Of a DNA stretch of 62,766 nt, positions 50,744 to 59,460 are shown piece after piece. The number at the start of each line of letters is the position of its first letter. Within the stretch, counting starts at the first letter, position 1. Below the pieces are notes generated by a model. That model was not told the DNA's origin and searched no databases. It saw only the letters and a program-made list of their open reading frames with translations. The position numbers and the translations under genes are program-made. Source of the stretch: Microcaldota archaeon (GTDB lineage Archaea; Micrarchaeota; Micrarchaeia; Norongarragalinales; Norongarragalinaceae); the NCBI GenBank assembly GCA_016188965.1, contig JACPGT010000001.1:1-62766 (forward strand). Direction: 5' to 3'.

Positions 50744-52117
50744 ATGTACTACCGCGAGTACGACATCGCCATCCGCCCGTTTACGGCGCAGCTTATCCAC
50801 GAGGTCATGTGCCGGCAGGTGCGCCACGTCGCCGGGGAAGCAATGAAGAGCATCTTCGTCGTGTTCGAAAACGGCACCGGAAAAGGGTATTTCCGCCGCG
50901 AGGATTTCCGCACCGTCGGCGACGCCTTGGTACAGAAACTCGTGGACGGCCAGCTTCATGCCAATTTGCTGAAAGGGCGTTTCGAACGCGAAATCAGGCC
51001 ATTGTTCGAAGTGGTCCGGCAGAACCCAGCAAAGATGGACGACTCCCAACTGGCCTCGGCCGTGGAGACATTCTGCGACGTGTTCAAAGCCAGCTACGTC
51101 GGCGGCGTGGTTCCTTTTTTGGCCGCCTTCTCGCTGGAGGAAGCCGCAGCGCAGTCGCTCAAGGAAGATGTCGGCGCGTCCAAAGTCGCGGAATACTTCC
51201 AGACGCTCGCGGCACCAACCGGACCTTCGTGGGACGCCTTGGAGTGGTACGACTTATCCCGCCTTTCCGGCGACGACCTGCCCCTTCACGCCCAACTGTG
51301 GAAGTGGTTGGCCTACAATTACGAAAGCGGGGCGTTGCCGTTGGAACACTTCCAAGACCGTTGGCCCGAAAGCCTCGCGGACAAGCCAAAATCGCCTTGG
51401 AACAAAATCCACCAAGGCCTCCAGCGCAAGGACGAATTGGAAAAGAAGCTCAAACTGTCCCGCAGGAGCCGCATCCTCTTTGACGCCATCGGCGATTTGA
51501 TTTACTTCAAGGAATACCGCAAAGGACTCCAAAGCCAAGCCCTGTGCTATTTCGAGCCGTTCCTGCGGCAGTCCGCCAAACGCCTCGCCTTGAGCTTCAA
51601 CCAACTCAAGTTTCTCACTCCGGAAGAAGTCATTTCAGCCTTACAGGGGGACGAATTGCCGAACGACTTGGCGGAACGCACGGCGTTTTGCGTCCTCATT
51701 CAGAATACAGAAGCCACGCGCCTCATCTCCGGGGCGCATGCCCACCGGTATTACGACGAAGCGCCGCGCGAAGACAAAAATTTAGGCGTTTTACGGGAAC
51801 TGAAGGGTTTCTGCGCCAATCCCGGCACTGCTCAAGGACATGCCTGCATCATCCGCACGCCGGAAGACTTGCCTAAGATGAAGGAAGGCGACGTGCTGGT
51901 CTCGCCCATGACCACGCCGGAACTGGTGCCGGCAATAAAACGGGCGTCGGCCATCGTCACGGATACCGGCGGCATCACGTGCCACGCGGCCATCGTCTCG
52001 CGCGAATTGAACAAGCCGTGCCTCATCGGAACGCACCACGCTACACGAGTGTTCAAAGACGGAGACTTGTTGGAAGTGGACGCGGCGGCCGGCTGGGTCA
52101 GAAAGCAGCCTAAATAG
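50744..52117 (+). CDS. PEP-utilizing-enzyme mobile (His) domain protein of unknown function
   Basis: A 457-residue protein. The last 110 residues are the swivelling phospho-His domain of PEP synthase/PPDK enzymes: GNPGTAQG-like CANPGTAQGHACI, then VTDTGGITCHAAIVSRELNK with the His at residue 414. The first 340 residues are helical and show neither the ATP-grasp domain nor the PEP-binding TIM barrel expected of those enzymes. It is embedded in the aromatic cluster, where PEP is used twice. Its partner or reaction is unknown. Confidence 0.75.
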   Translation: MYYREYDIAIRPFTAQLIHEVMCRQVRHVAGEAMKSIFVVFENGTGKGYFRREDFRTVGDALVQKLVDGQLHANLLKGRFEREIRPLFEVVRQNPAKMDDSQLASAVETFCDVFKASYVGGVVPFLAAFSLEEAAAQSLKEDVGASKVAEYFQTLAAPTGPSWDALEWYDLSRLSGDDLPLHAQLWKWLAYNYESGALPLEHFQDRWPESLADKPKSPWNKIHQGLQRKDELEKKLKLSRRSRILFDAIGDLIYFKEYRKGLQSQALCYFEPFLRQSAKRLALSFNQLKFLTPEEVISALQGDELPNDLAERTAFCVLIQNTEATRLISGAHAHRYYDEAPREDKNLGVLRELKGFCANPGTAQGHACIIRTPEDLPKMKEGDVLVSPMTTPELVPAIKRASAIVTDTGGITCHAAIVSRELNKPCLIGTHHATRVFKDGDLLEVDAAAGWVRKQPK

Positions 52118-52142
52118 GCAGGAAAATCCTACGTTTCCGGAC

Positions 52143-52913
52143 ATGAAAACGATCGGAATCATCGGATTTGGAAACTTCGGCCGCTTTGCCGCCTCGCACC
52201 TCAAAGCCCACTTCGACGTTTGCGTCTGCGGTGAGGGCAACGTCGAAGCGGACGCGAAAAAAGCCGGCGTGAAGGCCGTTTCTTTGGACGAAGTGGCCGC
52301 CTGCGACGTCGTGCTGCTCTGCGTGCCAGTACAAAGCCTTGAAAGCGTTCTTGAAAATATCGAACCGCATCTGAAAAAAGACGCATGGGTCGTAGACGTC
52401 TGTTCCGTCAAGCAGAAACCCGCGGACTTGATGGAAAAAAGCCTGCCCAAAACCGTGCAAATCATCGGCACGCACCCCTTGTTCGGACCCCAAAGCGGCA
52501 AAAACGGCATCGCGGGCCTTCAAATCGTCATCTGCCCCATCCGAGCAGAAAAAGCGGCCATGCAAAAAGCCACCAAGTTTCTCTCAGACCAACTGGGCCT
52601 CCAAGTGGTCAAAATGACTCCGAACGAGCATGATGAATGGATGGCCCGCACGCAAGCCGTGGCGCACTACGTCGGACGGGCGGCCAAGGAGTTGGACTTG
52701 CCGCAAGCCCCGTTCCGCTTGGCCACGTACGACGCGCTGTTGGCTTTGCGGGACTTGGTCAAAGACGATTCGGACGCGCTCTTCGACACCATCCAGAATG
52801 AGAATCCCCACGCCGCAGGAGAGCGGAAGAAGTTCGAAAGCAAGTTGGCCGAAATCGGAAAACGCCTGGAAAGCAGGAAAGCGGCAGTCAACAAAGCCCG
52901 AAAGCAACCTTAA
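52143..52913 (+). CDS. tyrA: prephenate (or arogenate) dehydrogenase
   Basis: A 256-residue enzyme oxidatively decarboxylating prephenate toward tyrosine. The Rossmann motif is IIGFGNFGRFAASHL, CSVKQKP and the catalytic IGTHPLFGPQSGKNG follow, and the helical dimer domain holds the conserved His in AVAHYVGRAA. There is no fused chorismate mutase. Substrate preference (prephenate or arogenate) is not readable. Confidence 0.92.
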   Translation: MKTIGIIGFGNFGRFAASHLKAHFDVCVCGEGNVEADAKKAGVKAVSLDEVAACDVVLLCVPVQSLESVLENIEPHLKKDAWVVDVCSVKQKPADLMEKSLPKTVQIIGTHPLFGPQSGKNGIAGLQIVICPIRAEKAAMQKATKFLSDQLGLQVVKMTPNEHDEWMARTQAVAHYVGRAAKELDLPQAPFRLATYDALLALRDLVKDDSDALFDTIQNENPHAAGERKKFESKLAEIGKRLESRKAAVNKARKQP

Positions 52914-52940
52914 ACAACATTCCGGAGCTAAGCAAAACCG

Positions 52941-54056
52941 ATGAAAAAGGAACTTGACCCGTGGTCCAACCAGCTGGTTTCCGACTACGAGTACCTCTTC
53001 ACCGAATTCGGACTGCAGCGCATGAGCCCCGCATTGGTCAAAGCGCTATCCGGCCACCGCCTCTATCGCCGGGGCATCGTCTTTGCTCACCGCGACTTGG
53101 ACAAGTTTCTATTGGCCTCCGAAGCTGGAAAAAAGACGGCGGTGATGACGGGCATCAAGCCGTCCAGCGAGTTCCACTTAGGCTCGCGCATGACGGCCGA
53201 GCAGATCATCTTTCTGCAGAAGACGTTCGGCTCCAAAGTGTTCTACTGCATCGCCGACGTGGAAGCGTACGCCGACAACGGCCTGCCTTTCGAGGACAGC
53301 CACGCCAACGCCGTGGACAACGTGGCCGACTTGCTGGCGTTGGGCTTAGACCCGGAGAACACGTTCCTCTACAAGCAGTCGCAGAACATGCACGTGACCA
53401 ATTTGGCCAATATTTTCGCCCGCAAGACCACGCTGAACACGCTTGAGGCGCTTTACGGGCATCAGAACCTCGCCCTCTATTTGGCCGTCCTGACGCAGGC
53501 CGGCGACATTCTGGCCCCGCAACTGGAGGCCTTCGGAGGACCCAAGAACGTCGTCGTGCCCGTGGGAGTCGACCAAGACCCCCACATCCGCTTCACCCGC
53601 GATTTGGCAGACAAATTCAAGGAAGAATTCGGCTTCCTGGCGCCAGCGGCGACGTTCCACAAGTTCTTCCGCGCGCTCAATGGAGAAACGAAAATGTCCA
53701 AACGGGACCCGTTGGGCGTGATGACGCTCAACGACACGCCCGAGCTATTGAAGAAGAAGCTGGCCAACACGCTGACCGGCGGCCGGGCGACGGCGGAAGA
53801 GCAACGTCGTTTGGGCGCGGAGCCGGAAAAGTGCGTCGTGTTCGAACTGATGCAGTACCACTTCTACGATGAGGATGCCGACCTGAAGAAGATGGAATCC
53901 GACTGCCGCTCAGGATCGCTGTTGTGCGGCGAGTGCAAGGCCATCCGCCTCAAGCACATCCAGGATATTTTCAAGAAGCACCAGGAACGCAAGAAGAAAC
54001 TGCTGCCTAAAGCCGGGAAGATGCTGGAAATGCCGATTGCGTTCAAGAAAAAATAG
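52941..54056 (+). CDS. trpS: tryptophanyl-tRNA synthetase, archaeal/eukaryotic type
   Basis: A 371-residue class I synthetase charging tRNA-Trp. The ATP motif is GIKPSSEFHLGSRMTAEQ, the loop GETKMSKRDPLGV is the KMSKS equivalent, and VPVGVDQDPHIRFTRDLA is characteristic of the archaeal form. It closes the aromatic supercluster, 27 bases after tyrA, linking synthesis with charging. Confidence 0.95.
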   Translation: MKKELDPWSNQLVSDYEYLFTEFGLQRMSPALVKALSGHRLYRRGIVFAHRDLDKFLLASEAGKKTAVMTGIKPSSEFHLGSRMTAEQIIFLQKTFGSKVFYCIADVEAYADNGLPFEDSHANAVDNVADLLALGLDPENTFLYKQSQNMHVTNLANIFARKTTLNTLEALYGHQNLALYLAVLTQAGDILAPQLEAFGGPKNVVVPVGVDQDPHIRFTRDLADKFKEEFGFLAPAATFHKFFRALNGETKMSKRDPLGVMTLNDTPELLKKKLANTLTGGRATAEEQRRLGAEPEKCVVFELMQYHFYDEDADLKKMESDCRSGSLLCGECKAIRLKHIQDIFKKHQERKKKLLPKAGKMLEMPIAFKKK

Positions 54057-54213
54057 AAAAACCAGCCGAAAACGCTTCAGCACGTCGGCGATTGGAAATA
54101 GTATTTTAAAGCAAGCCCGCGTTTTGGGTGTGGGGAAAAAAAGTTCAAACCGATACTGGAAAGAATGCACAAGCGTCGTTGATTTTCTGTGGGGAAGTGA
54201 TTAACCGCCGTAC

Positions 54214-55341
54214 ATGCTGATTGATTTTAGACAAGCCAAGAAACTGGTAGCACAGCACGACTCGCCGTTGATGGTCATCAGCAAGTCGCGCATCCGCCAG
54301 AACTACCACACCATCAAGAAAGGCATCCCCCGTGCGGAAATCCACTACGCCATGAAGGCCAACCCGCATAAAGGCATCCTGAACATCCTGCGCGAGGAAG
54401 GCTCCGATTTCGACGTCGCGTCCTACAACGAGATCAAGATGTTGCTGGATATCGAAGTCGACTCGACCAACATGATCTACGCCAACCCCGTCAAGTCCAT
54501 TCCCGACTTGGTGCGCGCGTACAACGTCGGCGTCGAGAAGTTCGTATTCGACAACGACGCGGAACTGCAGAAGATGGCCCGTTACGCGCCGGAAAGCGAC
54601 GTCCTGCTGCGTCTGGCGGCCAGCGGCGACAACGCATACTACAAACTATCCACCAAATTCGGCGCACAGTCCAAGGACGCCATCCGGCTTCTGAAGAAAG
54701 CCAAGAAGCTCGGGTTGGACCCGGTGGGCATCTGTTTCAACGTGGGCTGCCAGGTGACGCGATCGGACGGCTACATCCAGGCCATCCAAGCGGCCATGAA
54801 GGTGTTCAAAGAAGCCCGCAAGAACGGTATCGAGCTGTCGGTGCTGGACATCGGCGGCGGCTTTCCCGTGCGCTACGGCCACAAGAAGACGGACATGGGC
54901 GACGGATTCGACTCCAAGCAGATCATCGCCGAAGTCAACGCGGCCATCGAGGAGTACGTTCCGGAGCACGTCAAGATCATCGCGGAGCCGGGCCGCTTCA
55001 TCGTGGGCGACGCCGCCGTGCTGATCATGCGCGTCATCGGCATTTCCAAACGCAAGGGCGTCATCTGGTACTACGTCGACGACGGCTACTACCACACCTT
55101 CAGCGACATGCATGCCTCGGGCTGGAAGTTCGACTTCATCCCGCAAAGCAAGGGCCGCAAACTCCGCTCGGTCCTGGCCGGGCCCACGTGCGACTCGTTC
55201 GACGTCATCGCCAAGAGCATCTGGCTGCCCGAATTGGAACTGGGCGAACTCATCATGAGCCCCAACATGGGGGCCTACACGTCGGGCCTCTCCACGCATT
55301 TCAACGGTTTTCCGCCGGCCAAGACCGTATTCGTCGACTGA
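54214..55341 (+). CDS. type III PLP decarboxylase (ornithine/lysine decarboxylase-like)
   Basis: A 375-residue alanine-racemase-fold enzyme. The PLP lysine is in IHYAMKANPHKGIL, the glycine loop in VLDIGGGFPVRYG, EPGRFIVGDAAVLI binds phosphate, and GPTCDSFDVI supplies the catalytic Cys and Asp. This pattern fits eukaryotic-type ornithine decarboxylases rather than diaminopimelate decarboxylase, suggesting polyamine synthesis. A TATA-like ATTTTAAAG lies at about 54104-54112 with a long leader; 54057-54213 holds nothing else I can call. Confidence 0.88.
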   Translation: MLIDFRQAKKLVAQHDSPLMVISKSRIRQNYHTIKKGIPRAEIHYAMKANPHKGILNILREEGSDFDVASYNEIKMLLDIEVDSTNMIYANPVKSIPDLVRAYNVGVEKFVFDNDAELQKMARYAPESDVLLRLAASGDNAYYKLSTKFGAQSKDAIRLLKKAKKLGLDPVGICFNVGCQVTRSDGYIQAIQAAMKVFKEARKNGIELSVLDIGGGFPVRYGHKKTDMGDGFDSKQIIAEVNAAIEEYVPEHVKIIAEPGRFIVGDAAVLIMRVIGISKRKGVIWYYVDDGYYHTFSDMHASGWKFDFIPQSKGRKLRSVLAGPTCDSFDVIAKSIWLPELELGELIMSPNMGAYTSGLSTHFNGFPPAKTVFVD

Positions 55342-55425
55342 ACCGAAGAGCCGAAAACGGCCGCCAACCGCGGCACGACCCTTCATTCGATTAACGAAAA
55401 AAAATTTCAAAAAGGAAACAGAACC

Positions 55426-56136
55426 ATGACTCACAAAAAAGCAAGCCCGGCACCTGAAAGCCCTTCCGTGTTTTCAATCGCGACGAAGGTGTGGCCGCTG
55501 GCATTCGTCCCGCTGACCATCCTGGCCGTCCAGCGCATGGGCCACGACGGGGGCAACGTGCTGTTGGGTGCGCTTTTCTTCTATCTTTTCATCAAGAAAG
55601 CCGACATCAAAGTGCGCCGCCTCATGATCGTATTGGCGGTATTCTCCTCGCTGTTCGAAACGGCGAACGTCGCATCCGGCGCCTACACGTACTTCGGTAC
55701 GCTCGGCTCGCCGTTGTGGATCGGGTTGGGCTGGGCCATCTTAGGCTGGTGGTTCGTCCAGCTTCAACAAGCCGCCGGAAAGATTTCACCCCACCACGCG
55801 TTCGGTGCCATCGCCGTCGCGATTGCCACGGCATCGTTTTTCAACCACACCCTGGGCCTGTCGACGGCCATCGCCATCTTGGGGCTTTACGCCTTGGGCC
55901 TGGCCGTCCGGCAACCGTTCGCCTTGTATGCGTTCACGGCGCTGTTCGCCATGATTGCCGAGTGGTCCGGCACGTACGCGGGCATCTGGGGCTATTTTGA
56001 CTTGGCCCACCAACCGGTCCCGCCGGATTTGGCCATGTTGGCGCTGGCGTACTCCGTCGTCATGGCATTTTCCATCTGGATTTCTGGATTCGAAAACCCG
56101 GAAAAACCGGTGCGGAAGAACGCGTCGTCGCTTTAA
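55426..56136 (+). CDS. polytopic membrane protein, 236 aa
   Basis: About seven transmembrane helices. Two similar segments recur, FETANVASGAYTYFG and AEWSGTYAGIWGYF, each followed by a Pro-containing loop and a helix. Such E-x-G-x-Y/W-x-Y/F patterns recall carotenoid-hydratase/lycopene-cyclase-like membrane proteins, and a carotenoid cluster lies 3 kb away, but I cannot assign a family. A ribosome site AAAGGAAAC precedes the ATG. Its stop overlaps the convergent gene end. Confidence 0.65.
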   Translation: MTHKKASPAPESPSVFSIATKVWPLAFVPLTILAVQRMGHDGGNVLLGALFFYLFIKKADIKVRRLMIVLAVFSSLFETANVASGAYTYFGTLGSPLWIGLGWAILGWWFVQLQQAAGKISPHHAFGAIAVAIATASFFNHTLGLSTAIAILGLYALGLAVRQPFALYAFTALFAMIAEWSGTYAGIWGYFDLAHQPVPPDLAMLALAYSVVMAFSIWISGFENPEKPVRKNASSL

Positions 56137-56753
56137 GGCGTTCTTGCGAACACGCGGCAAGGCGCGCCATCGGCATGACGGATTTTAAGAGGCGCTACGA
56201 TTGTGTCAACTCGTTTGTCCGCTATCGGAGCCAGGCCCACGAGATTTTCCAAGATCAGGATGTCATTTCGGAAAAACAACTTGTGCAAATCATACGGCGC
56301 GTTATCAGGCGTCCAGGAATCCAAACCCACCATACCCACTTTTTTTTCAACCAGCTGTTGCGCTAACTCTAAAGATAGAACCGGATTAGTTTTGTAATAA
56401 TTAGATCCATGAGCCTCTTCAGAATGTCCAGTATAGAAAAAAACAAAGTCTCCTTTTCGAACACGATCCAAGTAACAGTGTTCGGGTTTGATTACCGAAT
56501 GACCCCGAACATAGTTGACATCTGCTTTCCCGACGAACCGCTCCGGCAAATAGGTGTCCAGCGACTTGCCGTCCTTGACCATGTGCAACGGCGCGTCCAT
56601 GTGCGTGCCGAAGTGGGTGTTGAACGTCATGCGCATGGCGTTCCAGCCCTCGCGGTCGATGTTCGCAAAGCAGGAGAACTCACCGCACGGATCGCCCGGA
56701 TAGACCGGCGTCTTTTCGTCCAACAACATCGTCAAGTCCATCCACGTCATGCG
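56133..56753 (-). CDS. cyclase/kynurenine-formamidase-like hydrolase (paralogue 2), mosaic composition
   Basis: A 206-residue protein from MTWMDLTMLLDEKTPVYPGD (the longer frame to 56789 overlaps the promoter). The metal-binding motif is NTHFGTHMDAPLHM, with VGLDSWTPDNAPYD later. Same family as 7711-8337 but clearly divergent. The C-terminal two-thirds (plus-strand 56180-56530) is distinctly AT-richer than the N-terminal part and its neighbours, suggesting that part of the gene was replaced by recombination. Substrate unknown. Confidence 0.85.
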   Translation of the reverse strand, partial: RMTWMDLTMLLDEKTPVYPGDPCGEFSCFANIDREGWNAMRMTFNTHFGTHMDAPLHMVKDGKSLDTYLPERFVGKADVNYVRGHSVIKPEHCYLDRVRKGDFVFFYTGHSEEAHGSNYYKTNPVLSLELAQQLVEKKVGMVGLDSWTPDNAPYDLHKLFFRNDILILENLVGLAPIADKRVDTIVAPLKIRHADGAPCRVFARTP

Positions 56754-56823
56754 AAAGTCACCCTCGAGAACAAGCCAATGGCAAGCCAACTAAATAATTA
56801 CCGTAGCGGCAGAATTCATCCGC

Positions 56824-57510
56824 ATGGAACTCAAATTCGTCGCGGGCGAGCCGGCCGCCGTCTTGGACGACGCCTTGGTCATCGGCGACGTGCATCTTGG
56901 GATCGAATACGAGCTACAGCGCAAGGGCTACAACATCGCATTGCAATACCGAAAAGTGGCCGAGCGGCTCAACGGTTTGTTGAAACAGACGAAAGCCGAT
57001 ACAGTCATCTTCCTGGGCGACTTGAAACACGACGTGTACGGCATGCGCGACCAGGAAGAACGCATGCTGAACGCATTCTTCCGCCTCCTCAAGGCCAAGC
57101 GCATCATCGTGTGCAAAGGCAACCACGACCCGTACATCGAGAACTGCAAAGGCATCCAAGTCGCGCCCCCAGAAGGCATCCTTTACGAAGACACTGAAAC
57201 CTTGTTGTTGCACGGCCACGCACTGCCCGATTCCAAACTGCTCAAAGCCGCCAAAACCATCTGTTTCGGACATGAACACCCGCTGGTCCGGATGGAAGAC
57301 GGCAAACATGCCTGGACCGAGAAAGTCTGGATCATCGGCCAACAAAAAGGCAAGAAGTTCGTCATCTTCCCGCATTTTTGCGACCTTGTCGGCGGCCGCG
57401 AGTTCGACCCCGAGCACCACCTCGTCCGCTTCTTGACGAAAGACGCCTGCCGCAAGGCCGACGCATACCTGTTATCGGGACTGAAGTTGGGAAAAATCAG
57501 CCGCATTTAA
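56824..57510 (+). CDS. metallophosphoesterase (COG1407-type)
   Basis: A 228-residue calcineurin-like phosphoesterase. Metal ligands are ALVIGDVHLG, VIFLGDLKHD, KGNHDPYIE, LLHGHALPD and FGHEHPLV, the complete set of the family. Archaeal homologues are predicted nucleases or phosphodiesterases; the substrate is unknown. A TATA-like CTAAATAATTA (56790-56800) is about 28 bases before the ATG and also faces the divergent cyclase gene. Confidence 0.9.
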   Translation: MELKFVAGEPAAVLDDALVIGDVHLGIEYELQRKGYNIALQYRKVAERLNGLLKQTKADTVIFLGDLKHDVYGMRDQEERMLNAFFRLLKAKRIIVCKGNHDPYIENCKGIQVAPPEGILYEDTETLLLHGHALPDSKLLKAAKTICFGHEHPLVRMEDGKHAWTEKVWIIGQQKGKKFVIFPHFCDLVGGREFDPEHHLVRFLTKDACRKADAYLLSGLKLGKISRI

Positions 57511-57641
57511 GAGGTAACCATCGGCAAACAAGCGTTTTTTAAGCGGGTTTTTCCATTCTAAAACCGTTATTTCCGAGTTAGTGGACATCTTCGAGGTCTA
57601 ATCGACGTCGGCTATTCGGCATTCGCATTAGGTGATTCAAT

Positions 57642-58100
57642 ATGGGTCGTGGACGAGAACGCATGATTACGTGTGCCCAGTGTGGCCGGCAGGTGCGTCG
57701 CGACAAGGCCGTGACCATTGAAAAACCCGTGTTTACCAACCCGCTGGACCGCGAGGAAGTGGCCGACGAGCAATACACGCGCATGCTGACGCGCGAATTC
57801 TCGTACTGTCCTTCCTGCGGCAAGCACTTCCGCATCTACCAGAAGAAGACGCAGCAGAACGAACGCTCTCGCGAACGCGAGCGCAACAAGCAGTTCTTCC
57901 AACGCCGCCCGTACGGCGCCCCCCGCCCGGCAGGCCAAGGCGCGCCCGGACAAACCCCGGCAGCCACGCCCGCCCAGGCAGAGCAGCCGGCCGAGACGGT
58001 CAACAAGGAACAAGTGGCCGTCGCGCAAGGCGAAGAAAAGCAAATGGAAGCCGACGAGGCATTCGACGAGGAAAACGCCGAGTCGGACAAGACCGCGTAA
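57642..58100 (+). CDS. ribosomal protein S26e-like zinc-ribbon protein with long tail
   Basis: A 152-residue protein. The N-terminal ITCAQCGRQVRRDKAV and the YCPSCGKHFRIYQKK segment about 40 residues later match the C-x-x-C-x-R-x-V-x-x-D-K-A ... Y-C-x-S-C pattern of eukaryotic/archaeal S26e. Four Cys should bind zinc. The C-terminal 85 residues are Gln/Pro/Ala then acidic and probably disordered, unlike typical archaeal S26e. A short AGGTGA precedes the ATG. A zinc-ribbon factor other than S26e remains possible. Confidence 0.65.
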   Translation: MGRGRERMITCAQCGRQVRRDKAVTIEKPVFTNPLDREEVADEQYTRMLTREFSYCPSCGKHFRIYQKKTQQNERSRERERNKQFFQRRPYGAPRPAGQGAPGQTPAATPAQAEQPAETVNKEQVAVAQGEEKQMEADEAFDEENAESDKTA

Positions 58101-58116
58101 AGCGGTCCTTTTTTTC
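58091..58116 (+). terminator. hairpin terminator after the S26e-like gene
   Basis: GACCGC (58091-58096) pairs perfectly with GCGGTC (58102-58107) across the stop codon and is followed by CTTTTTTT. Archaeal termination depends mainly on the T-run, which is clear here. Confidence 0.7.
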
Positions 58117-58197
58117 ATTTTTCAAAACGCATAGCGTCCGCCTTGCCCGGCGAATGACAAAAGGCTTTTCTTTCGTCACGGGGTGATTGGAGGTGCC

Positions 58198-58530
58198 ATG
58201 GCCTCGTCGTTGGACTTCAAGAAGCTGCAATTCGTCATTTTGGCGGCATTGGTCGTGCTGGCAACGGCCATGCTGGCCAATGGCTCGGACGGCAAGACTT
58301 TTCCCACGTGGGCAAAGCCGCTGTTCGGCGTGGCCGGCATGTCGCTGGTCGTCATCCTGGCGTTCAAATTCGCCAACACCTTCAAAGCCGACAAGAAGCC
58401 GGACAAGAAGGACGTCTTTGATTACACCGACCGCACCACGTCGTCGGCCGTTCTTGGAAAGCTGGCGGAAATCAAGTACGGCGAACGAAAGTCGCGCGAC
58501 CGCTTCGAAGACTATTACAAGAACAAGTAG
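58198..58530 (+). CDS. small two-TM membrane protein, 110 aa
   Basis: From the ATG at 58198 (MASSLDFKKLQFVILAAL), preceded by a strong GGAGGTG site. Two transmembrane helices (about 10-30 and 40-62) are followed by a charged tail (ADKKPDKKDVFDYTDRTTSS). No recognised family. The tail could face the cytoplasm and interact with RNA or other proteins. Confidence 0.65.
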   Translation: MASSLDFKKLQFVILAALVVLATAMLANGSDGKTFPTWAKPLFGVAGMSLVVILAFKFANTFKADKKPDKKDVFDYTDRTTSSAVLGKLAEIKYGERKSRDRFEDYYKNK

Positions 58531-58603
58531 GAAAGGCAGCGAAGGCTGAAAAAATGTTTAATAAACGCCGAGGTCCAACGTTCTAAAATCCTCTTCCATC
58601 TAC

Positions 58604-58675
58604 GGGCCCGTAGTCGAATGGTAAGACGTCACTCTCACACAGTGAAAATCGCCGGTTCGATTCCGGCCGGGCCCA
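58604..58675 (+). tRNA. tRNA-Val (CAC)
   Basis: A 72-base cloverleaf. Acceptor GGGCCCG pairs with CGGGCCC, discriminator A. D-arm TAGTCGAATGGTAAGACG, anticodon stem TCACT/AGTGA with loop CTCACAC (anticodon CAC), T-arm GCCGGTTCGATTCCGGC. No intron. A TATA-like TTCTAAAATC lies about 24-33 bases upstream and a T-run (TTTTTTT) follows. Confidence 0.93.
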
Positions 58676-58745
58676 TACCGCCTTCTTTTTTTAACCAAAG
58701 CGGCCTAGACTCATGGGAGCCGAAAAGGCATTGGGGGCCGATTGC

Positions 58746-59420
58746 ATGAACATCAGCATCGCAGGTAAAATCATCACGCTCTGGGGCGTGCTCGTCTTTC
58801 TGGGTTGGGCCTTTTCGACCCAGGCATTGGATTTCTTCGGACTGAAATACGTCGCATCGGCATTGCTGCTTTGGAGCGTGCTCATGGCCATCGGCCTGGT
58901 GGCGACGTACAAGTGGTTCCCCGCCGCGGTGAATAACAAGGTCGTGAAAGTCTGGACCGTCATCGTCGTGGTCGGCATGCTGATCAACTTCGCCAACTTC
59001 TACCGCCTGCTGCCCTCCGCAATCGCGCCGTACGTTTACTTGCACGGCTGGGTGTTTCTGACGGCCATCGGTTTTGCCTTGACGGCGTTGTGGTGGACGC
59101 CGAAGTCCAAGATGATCTACGCCGCCGGCGCCGTGTTGAACGTCATCCTGCTTGGATTGTTGCTGGCCAAAGTGCCGCAAGTGATGCCTTACGGCTTGTG
59201 GCTGGCCGCCATCGTGGCAGGCGGGCCGATCGTGTTGGACGGATTGCTCAATTACGACATCCCGAAGCCTGCCGTACCCGCACCTCAAGCCTCCGCTCCT
59301 CGGGCTGCTCCCAAAGCGCCGGGTCCGTCCGCGTCCCGTGTGCCAGCAGCGGCCCGGCCCGCAACTGCGTCGTCTTCGGCGCCGCGCAAGCTCGTCGTGA
59401 ACATCGTGCCCAAGAAGTAA
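58746..59420 (+). CDS. polytopic membrane protein with Pro/Ala-rich tail
   Basis: About 224 residues from MNISIAGKIITLWGVL; an upstream ATG at 58713 is possible. Five to six transmembrane helices precede a Pro/Ala/Ser tail of about 55 residues ending RKLVVNIVPKK. No family recognised. It precedes the lycopene cyclase genes by 40 bases on the same strand, so a link to carotenoid metabolism or membrane organisation is possible but unproven. Confidence 0.62.
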   Translation: MNISIAGKIITLWGVLVFLGWAFSTQALDFFGLKYVASALLLWSVLMAIGLVATYKWFPAAVNNKVVKVWTVIVVVGMLINFANFYRLLPSAIAPYVYLHGWVFLTAIGFALTALWWTPKSKMIYAAGAVLNVILLGLLLAKVPQVMPYGLWLAAIVAGGPIVLDGLLNYDIPKPAVPAPQASAPRAAPKAPGPSASRVPAAARPATASSSAPRKLVVNIVPKK

Positions 59421-59460
59421 GCCGGAACCCGCCTGAAATAAGGACTTCATTTTGTTTTTC

